Shown: one piece after another, positions 56,526 to 64,000 of the stretch
Layout of the letters: every line of letters begins with the position of its first letter
How positions within the stretch are numbered: position 1 is the first letter of the stretch
Source: Dugong dugon
Lineage: Eukaryota; Chordata; Mammalia; Sirenia; Dugongidae
Length of the DNA stretch: 64,000 bases
Reading direction: 5' to 3'
Assembly (NCBI GenBank): GCA_030035585.1
Contig: CM057481.1
Location: 56,181,128 to 56,245,127 of the forward strand
Translations under genes and position numbers: made by a program
The notes under the pieces: generated by a model
The model's database searches: none
What the model was told of the DNA's origin: nothing
The model's input: the letters and a program-made list of their open reading frames with translations, nothing else

Positions 56526-57429
56526 ATTCTCTGAAGCAAAGAATGAGGGCTTCTTGTCCTCATGAAAACATTTCTTTTTTCTGGAAGAAAAATGATATCC
56601 TGGAGGGTAGGGAGGTGAAAAATAACGTTAGGGTAAAATGTTGTCACTTTACAAAAGCACAAGACTGATCAAGGAACACTACACACACACACACACACCT
56701 CCCCCCCCGACCCTGGCCTGTGGAAACAAGGCAGAAAAAAGATGAAGTTTAAACACAGAATTGAAAGAGTTGAAAATTTGTGGTCATATTCTCACTAGTC
56801 AGGTTGAACTTCCTGACCTCAAAATGGTGTAGGTGAAAATGAATTTTGGCCAAAGTTAGATGACAAATTCGGCCAAAGGCCACAAGGCAGACATAATTTT
56901 AATGTAAACAACCTTGCACAGCAACTTCGAGGGAAGTGTCCTATTGGTGAGTGTGATTCCAATGTAATATTTTAAAGGACTGGAGCAATTTTGGCCAGAC
57001 ACAGAACCACACAAGTCTCTAGCTAAGCTTGAACCGCCACAGAATTCAGAATATGTCTGCGTGTCAATTTGTGAACTCTTAGCTCTAGCAAGTTTCAGAA
57101 GACGACACATCCATTCTCATTCAGCTGCCCCTCCCCAAGGTTAAGGTATCTCTGAGGAACGGTTTCCAAGACCCAGATGTAGTTTGGAATTTAACAGTTA
57201 TTGTTTCAGGTTAGATAATCTAATGAAGTGTGCAGCAATAACCTGTGGTGAGAACCTGAACGTTAATCTGCTTGGAATAAGGCAATGGATCTCAGCTGAC
57301 CTTGTCATCTCTATTGAATTTAACACTCTCAGTGAACACATCTCCAACAGCCCACCTCAAATGGATGCTATCTATTTCGATTTTCATTCTTCCTCCTAAT
57401 AGTTTAATACAGCTGAGTAACTCCTGGGG
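56526..57429. other. Apparent single-copy DNA with CA repeat
   Basis: No gene or mobile element recognised apart from the microsatellite at 56,680-56,709. Confidence 0.45.
56680..56709. repeat. (CA)n microsatellite plus C-run
   Basis: Nine ca units followed by ct and a C-run of nine. Confidence 0.9.
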
Positions 57430-57670
57430 CCTTGTACAAATCAATGGTGTTGCTCCCCGCTGCCGGTTAAGGTCTAGTGCCTGACATAGCTGGAAACTGA
57501 CCTTCATACAACACCTCTCTATTTCTACCGCCGATCCTAATTCCAGGAGGTATTTGAGAAACCCAACGTCTAACTCTCCCCCTAGGGTCTCTCCCACGAG
57601 CCTGTGAAGGGCCTTGGCAGATGTAGAGTGTGTGAGCGATCGGAACTGACAACGTCTGTTTCGTTTCACA
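57430..57670. other. Locally CpG-rich unassigned block
   Basis: About ten CpG dinucleotides in 240 bp against a CpG-poor background. It holds most of a 125-codon minus-strand frame (57,292-57,669) with no recognised domain. It is too small for a classic CpG island. It could be a young insertion, an exon, or chance. Confidence 0.35.
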
Positions 57671-58261
57671 ATTAGAGCTAAACAGGTTTTAAAAGCAGTT
57701 GAATGCTATGGGGTAACATTATGCAGTAGTTCCTGGTTTCCAAATTTGGTAGAGCATAGCTAGTAAGGCACAATTCAACGCTGATCAATTCCATTTTCCT
57801 GGATGGGCTGGTTACTGCCAAATGGTGAGAAATGACATTGCTTTTTTCAAGATGTTTGCCTGGATTCTATTGCAGTGACTCATTGCAGTCCCCTCCAGGT
57901 GTGAGAAGAATAGCCTTTTTCTATGTCCCACCCAAGTCAATATTAGATAATTTTTAAACCAATATTATTGCATAGGCAACTGGAGAATCCAGGTCTCAGA
58001 AAAGGGGCTGCTGATATAAAGTCTTTGGAGAATGAATGCGTTCATCGAGAAAGTGGAATAAGTAACTTTGGGCAAAATGCCTGCTTTGGATTTTAAGGGG
58101 ATATGATATTCTCTTTGTACAAATCAGATTAAACTAGATTCATTGAAAAACCACCACTTCTTCCTGATGTAGTCTATATAGTTTTCCTCTCTCAGGGAAA
58201 CAAGCATGGTTCACTTACTCAAATGACAGCAAAAAATGGGGCAAAATGTCACCTTCCTCAT
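57671..58261. other. No recognised feature
   Basis: Apparent single-copy DNA. Confidence 0.45.
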
Positions 58262-58450
58262 TATGAAGAGCTTGCTATATGCTGGGCCCTGCGTACCGTA
58301 TCACAGCTAAGTCTCATAAAATCAAGACATTTTAGACATGAGAAGATTGAGGCTCAGAGAGACTGAATGACTTTGCCAAGTTCCCACAGCTAGTCAGTGG
58401 AAACATTGGGATTTGCGGCAAAGTGTTTCTGACTCTAAAGTCTTAGCTGT
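58262..58450 (-). mobile_element. MIR SINE, antisense
   Basis: 'gagcttgctatatgctgggc', 'gagaagattgaggctcagag' and 'ttcccacagctagtcagtgg'. Confidence 0.8.
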
Positions 58451-58561
58451 ATTCCCAACCTCCATCTGCAATCGAAATTTGGGGTTCCATCTCTCAGCCA
58501 TGTCCGAGGTATGGGCTCTGAAGTGTTCTTCTGAGATACTAACATTTGACAGTTTTGGGGC

Positions 58562-59040
58562 TGTCTTAGTCATCTAGTGCTGCCATAACAGAAATACCAC
58601 AAGTGGATGGTTTAAATGAAGAGAAATTTATTTCCTCACAGTCAAAGTAGGCTAAAAGTCCAAATTCAGGGCGTCAGCTCCAGGGGAAGGCTTTTTCTTT
58701 CTCGGCCTTCTCACCAGTGTTCCCCCAGACTAGGAGCTTCTTGGCGCAGGGACCCCGGTCCAAAGGACGTGCTCTGCTCCCGGTACTGCTTTCTTGATGG
58801 TATGAGGTCCCCTTGTCTCACTGCTCACTTCTGTCTTTTGTATCTCAAGAGATTGCCTCAGGACACAATCCAGTCTTGTAGATCAGGTCCTGCCTTACTA
58901 ACACAACCGCCACCCATCCTCCCTCATTAACATCATAGAGGCAGGTTTACAACATACAGGAAAATCACACAGTACCAGGAATCATGGCCTAGCCAAATTG
59001 ATGCACACGTTGTTTGAGGGCCGCAATTCAAACCATGACA
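58562..59040 (-). mobile_element. Solo LTR with perfect 5-bp TSD
   Basis: 479 bp, TGTCTTAGTCATC start and AACCATGACA end. TSD ggggc at 58,557-58,561 and 59,041-59,045. Internal landmarks 'cagctccaggggaaggcttt', 'gtccaaaggacgtgctctgc' and 'ctgctttcttgatggtatga' match the copy at 3,894-4,400. A 5-bp TSD and 'gagaaatttatttcc' (polyadenylation side on the left) fit an ERVL/MaLR LTR in minus orientation. Confidence 0.88.
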
Positions 59041-59045
59041 GGGGC

Positions 59046-59210
59046 TCTACCTGGAATGCTTTGTGGATCTTCTCTGTACACTCTCAGCTCCATGAGGATG
59101 GACTCATGTCTGTTTTGATCACTATTCTATTCCTAGTCCCTGCTGGCAAGTAGTAGGAACTCAATAAATAATTGAGTACATGAGTGAATGAACCAACAAA
59201 TGAATAAACA
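59046..59210 (+). mobile_element. L2 LINE 3' terminus
   Basis: 'cagctccatgaggatggact', 'ctgctggcaagtagtaggaa', 'ctcaataaataattgagtac' and 'gaatgaaccaacaaatgaat'. The LTR at 58,562-59,040 cuts its left side. Confidence 0.7.
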
Positions 59211-59319
59211 AACAGCCCACACAGGGATGGTCTAAATTACTTTCCTGAGGAGGAAGAAGTCAGGTTATTGGATCTGGGTAAGGCACACCTAAGTCGATAG
59301 CAAGAAGCAATCAAGATTA

Positions 59320-59690
59320 TCCCCGTTCAGGGCCTTTGCACTGGCTGTTGTCTTGGCCTGGATAGTTCTTTCTACAGATCTTTGCATGTTTGGCACCTCT
59401 CTCCTGTTAGTTCTCATCTCCAATGCCATCTCCTCAGAGATGCTTTCCTCTCCCTCCTATTTACAGTTTCCCTCAAATCTAGTTACTTTCTGTCCCCTGA
59501 CCTTGATTTATTTTCTTTATAGCATGCGTCATTGAGGTGATCTTGTTCCCTTGGTCATTGTTTGTTTCCCATCATTAAAATGCCAGCTGGCATCCTGCTT
59601 GTTTTCACCTCTGTATCCAGTGTCTAGGTATACAGTAGGTACTTAATAAGTATTTCTTCAATGGATAAATGAATGAAGCCAAGGAAAACG
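59320..59690 (+). mobile_element. L2 LINE 3' end
   Basis: 'gggcctttgcactggctgtt', 'gatagttctttctacagatc', 'catctcctcagagatgcttt' and 'gtgtctaggtatacagtagg', ending 'caatggataaatgaatgaag'. Confidence 0.8.
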
Positions 59691-60225
59691 GGCTCAAGTA
59701 GGGATTTCAGAGGTGAAGATGCAAAAAAAGGGTCAAGATCTAAAATTCATGCAATAACACATAGCTGATCCCCTGAAGCCCTACATACCTGTCTGTCCTG
59801 GGGTTGAGGAGCCCACACCCCATTATAAACCCTGTCTTGGAGTTAGCCCACTCTCCAGCACCTTTCTTCCACAGAGACTGCTTGGACTGAACTATTTCCT
59901 CATGTGGCCCTTCAAATGATTTTTACTAACTGAACACAGGGATCTGATAGACTAGAATCTACTCTAAGAAATCAGCATCCTCTTACCTCAGTTCCCAGGG
60001 GGATAAAGCATCTAACTGGTGCATAGTTGGAGAGAATGAAGAACCTAGTAGGAGATAATAGATATACTAACTGATTAGAAATCCGTAGTATGTTCTCCTT
60101 ATGTTCTTGAACTTTAGGAAGGTATTATTCTCCAGGAACAGTCCATCCAGGATCATCATCTTCTCTCTGACCACTGTTACCATTTTGGGTCCTTTCATTT
60201 TTTCTTTTACCACATATTCTTATTG
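59691..60225. other. No recognised feature
   Basis: Apparent single-copy DNA. Confidence 0.45.
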
Positions 60226-60228
60226 CTC

Positions 60229-60550
60229 TTACTGCTGTTAAGACAACCCCCAACTCACAGCAGTCCCATGCACAGCTGAAAGTAACACTGCCGGGTCCTG
60301 CACCAGGTGGACTGGACTGCCATGATCCATAGGGTTTTCATTGCCTGATTTTGGAAGTAGATTACTGGGCCTTTCTTCCTAGTCCATCTCACTCTGGAAG
60401 CTCCACTAAAACCTGTTCAGCATCATAGCAACACACAAATCTCCACTGATAGATGGGTGTTGGCTGCGCATGAAGTACACTGGCTGAGAACTGAACCCAG
60501 TCTCCTCCATGGAAGGCAAACTCTCTACCACTGAACCACCAGTGTGCCCT
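60229..60550 (-). mobile_element. SINE with tRNA-Gly-like head and RTE-type body
   Basis: On the minus strand the head reads 'tggtggttcagtggtagaga' and 'gggttcagttctcagccagt' (about 60,474-60,549), closely like a tRNA-Gly with A and B boxes. The body reads 'ggcccagtaatctacttcc' and 'caatgaaaaccctatggat', as in the long AfroSINE variant and the RTE 5' piece at 4,655. The tail 'ctgctgtgagttgggggttg' is a decayed form of the common tail. Confidence 0.8.
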
Positions 60551-60551
60551 A

Positions 60552-60722
60552 TGTCTTTTATATATAAATCTCCTTATTTAGTCCTCACAATCGCTCCCAT
60601 TTTATAGATGAAAAAAATGGAGGCTTAGAAAAGTAGGAGAGCCTGGCCCACAGTCACACAGTTGAAAAGTGACACTGGAGGAAATTGAATCCAGGTTGAC
60701 CTGACTTCAAAGATCATGTTTT
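60552..60722 (-). mobile_element. MIR SINE, antisense
   Basis: 'cctcacaatcgctcccattt', 'tagatgaaaaaaatggaggc' and 'cccacagtcacacagttgaa'. The SINE at 60,229-60,550 abuts its left side. Confidence 0.75.
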
Positions 60723-61494
60723 TCTACAACAACAAGCAAATGAGAAGTCACACAGCTGCCAGAGGCTGATCTTTGTGTTTCAGCCTCGGTTACAACAGAG
60801 GCTAGAGCAGTAGCCTTCAGCTACTTCTAATAGGCTGTGTCCTTTTTAAAATATAATGTTATGGCTTCCTGTGTTTTCCTTTAGCCTTAAGCTCCCTAAT
60901 GGCAGAGGTCTTTATATTTAACCAGCTGTGAGGGCAAGATGCTGTGAAGGGAGGGGAGGTGTTAGATAACTAAAAAGCCCCAGTATCAAATAGTCAATAT
61001 TATTGACTATAATTTGGAAGTTAATTTGCTATTTTTGACTGTAGTTTGGAAACCTTCTTCAGGCATGATTCACCCCAAGTAGATGCAGCACCAGGGGTGG
61101 GCCCCTCATGGAAAGGAGGCCCCTGTTCTCACTTCCCCGCCCAGACGGACGGCTCCATCTTTCATCTCACCACCTCGCTGCCTTTCTCACCACAGGATTC
61201 AATAACTGAGGCTAACTGGGTAAATAGGATGCAGGTGGGCTGGGCTGTCTCGGCACCAGTGCAGAAAATGCCCCTCTCAATCAGTGTTCAGGCTTTTCCC
61301 AAGAAAGGCCGAAGGTTCAGAGGAGAGCTGTCATTTTTCAAAGGCACATTCTGTTTCTCAAGGCAAGAAGAGAGATTTGTCTAAACTCAGATTGCCCTTG
61401 AAATCTGTTTTTTTCTGGAACCTGATGGGTTAGGAACAAATAGGAATGTGTCAGCAGCGCTTCATTCATATAAGGTGAATTGATAATAATGGAG
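60723..61494. other. No recognised feature
   Basis: Apparent single-copy DNA. A 112-codon frame at 61,046-61,384 has no recognised domain. Confidence 0.4.
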
Positions 61495-61694
61495 GTCAAT
61501 GCCAGTAGCATTGCTAATGTTTATCAAGTGCTTACTAGGTGCCAGCCTGTGCTTTACATCACCTCACTGAATTCTCACATCAACCCTCTGAGGGAAGTAT
61601 TATAATCGTGCCCATTTTCCAGAGGCTCAGAGATGGAAAGGTTACATAGCTAGAGAATGGTAAATGTGGGACTTGAACCCAGATACTCTACAGC
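61495..61694 (-). mobile_element. MIR SINE, antisense
   Basis: 'gctaatgtttatcaagtgct', 'tactaggtgccagcctgtgc', 'cgtgcccattttccagaggc' and 'gtgggacttgaacccagata'. Confidence 0.88.
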
Positions 61695-61875
61695 TGTTGT
61701 TCTCAATTGGGGGCAGTTTTGTCCATTGCAGACATTTGGTAATATCTTGAGACATTTTTTAATTAGTCTTTTTTCTAAATTTTAGAATAGTTTTAGATTT
61801 ACAGAGAAGTTTTTAAGATAATACAGGGTGTTCCCATACATCCCATATTCAGTTTCCCCTCTTATTAACATATGA

Positions 61876-62118
61876 AACAATAACAACAGCAAAAACCCAC
61901 ATAAAGCAAACAAGTTGCCATTGATTCCTACTTATGGAATATTCATGGCAACTCCATGTATTGCAGAGTAGAACTGTGCTCCATAGGGTTTTCAAGGCTG
62001 TGAGCTTTTGGAAGAAGATCACTAGGCCTTTCTTCCAAGGAGCCTCTGGGTGGGCTTGAACCGTTAACCTTTTGGTTAGTAGTCAAGTGCTTAACTGTTT
62101 GTGGCACCCAAAGACCCC
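61876..62118 (-). mobile_element. AfroSINE long variant, antisense
   Basis: 'aacaagttgccattgattcc', 'gcagagtagaactgtgctcc', 'ttttggaagaagatcactag', 'gcctctgggtgggcttgaac' and 'ggcacccaaagacccc'. Confidence 0.85.
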
Positions 62119-62210
62119 TTACATGGTAGTAATTAGTATGGTACACTTGTAGCAATTCATGAACCAATACTGATATATTATTACTAACTAAAGTCTATTC
62201 TTTATTCAAA

Positions 62211-62404
62211 GAGCTCTGGTGGTGCAATTGTTAAGTGCTCAGCCGCTAATTGAAAGGTCGGTGGTTGGAACCCACCAGTGGCTCCATGGGAGAAAAGACC
62301 TAATAATCTACTTCCATAAAGAGTATGGCCTAGGAAACACTATGAGGCAGTTCTACTCTGTCCTGTAGGGTCACTGTGAGTTGGAATCTACTCATCGGCA
62401 CACA
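62211..62404 (+). mobile_element. AfroSINE, long form
   Basis: 'gagctctggtggtgcaattg', 'aggtcggtggttggaaccca', 'acctaataatctacttccat' and 'cactgtgagttggaatctac'. Confidence 0.88.
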
Positions 62405-62640
62405 TGAATGACATGCTTTACTCAGATTTCCTTAGTTTATCTAATGTTCGTCTTCTGTTCCAGGATCCCATACGGAATATCACATTACAGTTAGTCATCT
62501 GTCTCTTTTGGCTCCTCTTGGTTTTGACAGTTTCTCATACTTTCCTTGTGCTTGATGACCTTGACATTTTGAGTAGTACAGGTCAGATATTTTGTAGAAT
62601 GTCCTCCAGTTGGGATTTGTCTGATATTTTTCTCAAGTTT

Positions 62641-62836
62641 GGAGTCCTGGTGGCACAGTGAGCCCTGGTGGCACAGTGGTTAAGAGCTTTAGCTGCTAAC
62701 CAAAAAGTTAGCAGTTCGAAGCCACCAGCGACTCCTTGGAAATGCTATGGAGCAGTTCTACTCTGTTCTATAGGGTCACTATGAGTAGGAATTGACTTGA
62801 CGGCAATGGGTTTGGTTTTTTTTTTTTTTTTTTTTT
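62641..62836 (+). mobile_element. AfroSINE with duplicated 5' end
   Basis: The first 20 bp of the head ('ggagtcctggtggcacagtg') are followed at once by a full head ('agccctggtggcacagtgg'). Body and tail then follow ('ctatgagtaggaattgactt', 'ggcaatgggtttgg') with a T tract of about 18. Confidence 0.9.
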
Positions 62837-63575
62837 ATTTATGCGGTTTTGGGTAGAAGAACACAGAGGTAAAGTGCCATTTTCATCGCATCTTTTCAAG
62901 GGCACAGACTATCAATACCATTTAGCTCTACTGGTACTGACCTGAAGTAGTGTTTGTCAGGTTTCTCTAAAAGTTACTCTCCCCACCCCTTTACATACTG
63001 CACTCCTTGGAAGGAAGTCACTATGTGCAGTTCACACTTAAAGAATGGGGAGTTATGCTTCACCTCCTTGAAGGCAAAGTAGCTACATAAATTATTAGAA
63101 ATTTTTTCTGCTAAGGAAATTTGTCTATTCTCAATTATTTATTTACTTAATCATTTCTTTATATCAGTATAAACACATGGGTATTAATTGTATACTTTGG
63201 GTTTTAATCCAATACTACTTTATTCATTTTGTTGTTCAGATTGTTCCAGCTTTGGCCATTGAAAGCTTTGTCGGTTGTCTCCTGTATCCCTCTAACCTAC
63301 CCCCATCATTGAGTATCTATGTGTGTTTGATATCTTCCATTCTTTCTGGCACTACAATCTGCTCCAGGCTTATCTGGTATATTCCCTCCTCAGACCTAGA
63401 ATCAGCCATTTCTCTGGAGACATTTTTGATTGTCATGGCTAGGGGAGGTGCTACTGGCATCTAGTGGGTACAGACCAGAGATGTTATTAAATATCCTGCA
63501 ATGCACAGGACAACTCCTACAATAAAGAATTATCCCATCCAAAATGCCAACAGTTCTAAGGTTGAGAAACCCTGA

Positions 63576-64000
63576 CCAAGTCTCAGTTGGAAGTTAAAAT
63601 ACGTCATACTGACAATGACTGCCTATTCTTTATCTAAAGCTTCTGAGTGAAAATGTAGAAATGGTGGAGGCACGATGCATGGGACCAATAAAATGTTCCC
63701 ATCAAAATGAAAACATCGGGCTGGCTGATTCAAATATATTCTTTTTAATTTGCAAGAATTTTCCTTGCCTTTCTGCTCGCCTTGAAGAAGAAGGTATATT
63801 CAACAAGAGGAACGGTTTTAAAAGTGGAGCACCTAAAGCAAAAGGAGCAATGAATGAGAACATGGATTTAGCCTCTGAAAAATTAACAATAAAAGTTTAT
63901 GTTCCTGGGAAGCCCCATTATCTTTCCCTCTATCCCTTCTAGAAAATTCTTTTTGGTAAGCAAAGCTCAGACTCCTTTCCAATTTACTCTGTAGAAGGAC
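63576..64000. other. No recognised feature
   Basis: Apparent single-copy DNA at the window edge. A 93-codon plus frame (63,661-63,942) has no recognised domain and no visible splice context. Confidence 0.4.

Larger units (their letters stand above)
61760..63416 (-). mobile_element. L1 3' portion, antisense, carrying three AfroSINEs
   Basis: T-rich start, then 'agaatagttttagatttaca', 'acagggtgttcccatacatc' and 'cagtttcccctcttattaac'. Later come 'cattacagttagtcatctgt', 'agatattttgtagaatgtcc', 'cagttgggatttgtctgata' and 'cactccttggaaggaagtca', L1M-type 3'UTR complement by memory. A perfect 11-bp TSD gagacattttt lies at 61,749-61,759 and 63,417-63,427. Confidence 0.82.
61695..63575 (-). mobile_element. 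MER20-like hAT element split by an L1
   Basis: Left part 61,695-61,759 ('ttgttctcaattgggggcag', 'gacatttggtaatatcttga'). Right part 63,417-63,575 ('gattgtcatggctaggggag', 'gctactggcatctagtgggt', 'ctaaggttgagaaaccctga'). The gap is the L1 with an 11-bp TSD. Confidence 0.9.

Noticed and set aside
57292-57669. Calling the 125-codon frame a gene
   Set aside because: No recognised motif; kept only as a finding because of the local CpG content.
1-64000. CRISPR arrays, phage, operons or bacterial systems
   Set aside because: Repeat content is wholly mammalian. There are no regularly spaced identical repeats, no coding density and no ribosome-binding-site pattern.

Overview
This window looks like non-coding mammalian nuclear DNA from an afrotherian, most probably an elephant or close relative. 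The decisive sign is a tRNA-derived SINE of AfroSINE type (a tRNA-Asn-like head, and a tail near a 'tatgagtc..gaatcgactc' core). It is present in more than 20 copies on both strands, alongside RTE-class (BovB-like) LINEs whose 3' end shares that tail. A lineage-specific L1 3'UTR and general eutherian repeats (MIR, L2, MER5, MER20, MaLR LTRs, Tigger-like MITEs) fill in the rest. I found no protein-coding exon, rRNA, functional tRNA, CRISPR array or bacterial-type operon that I could defend. Open frames are short (the longest is 190 codons) and are explained by repeats or by chance.

Layout. 1-10 kb: RTE 3' fragments, MaLR LTRs (one split by a younger LTR), MER20, a Tigger-like MITE, and MIRs (one split by an AfroSINE with a TSD). 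10-20 kb: a short antisense L1 with a perfect 13-bp TSD, MIR/MER5/AfroSINE, MLT1-like LTRs, a probable antisense solo LTR, and an L2 reverse-transcriptase remnant split by a MaLR LTR. 20-30 kb: AfroSINEs, MIRs, a short TIR element, L2 3' ends, a MaLR LTR, and a long inverted repeat around 28.9 kb. 30-33 kb: an L1 inserted into the 3'UTR of another L1 of the same family. 33-42 kb: back-to-back AfroSINEs, antisense L2, and a MIR split by a SINE and a Tigger-like element that is itself split by an L1 and a SINE. 42-51 kb: an RTE 3' end, L1 3' ends, and a 2.5-kb antisense RTE with a decayed endonuclease/RT gene. 51-64 kb: an MLT1-like LTR, an L1 ORF2 remnant, L2 split by L1, a solo LTR with a 5-bp TSD, a SINE with a tRNA-Gly-like head, and a MER20 split by an antisense L1 that holds three AfroSINEs.

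The window is best read as layered transposition: old MIR/L2/hAT elements, then MaLR LTRs and MITEs, then L1, RTE and AfroSINE. Several target-site duplications (TSDs) can be read directly and fix the order. Remaining stretches are AT-rich apparent single-copy DNA. A few may be conserved non-coding elements, but only cross-species alignment could show that. Family names come from recalled consensus features, not from a database search; edges are usually good to about 10-20 bp unless a TSD is quoted.
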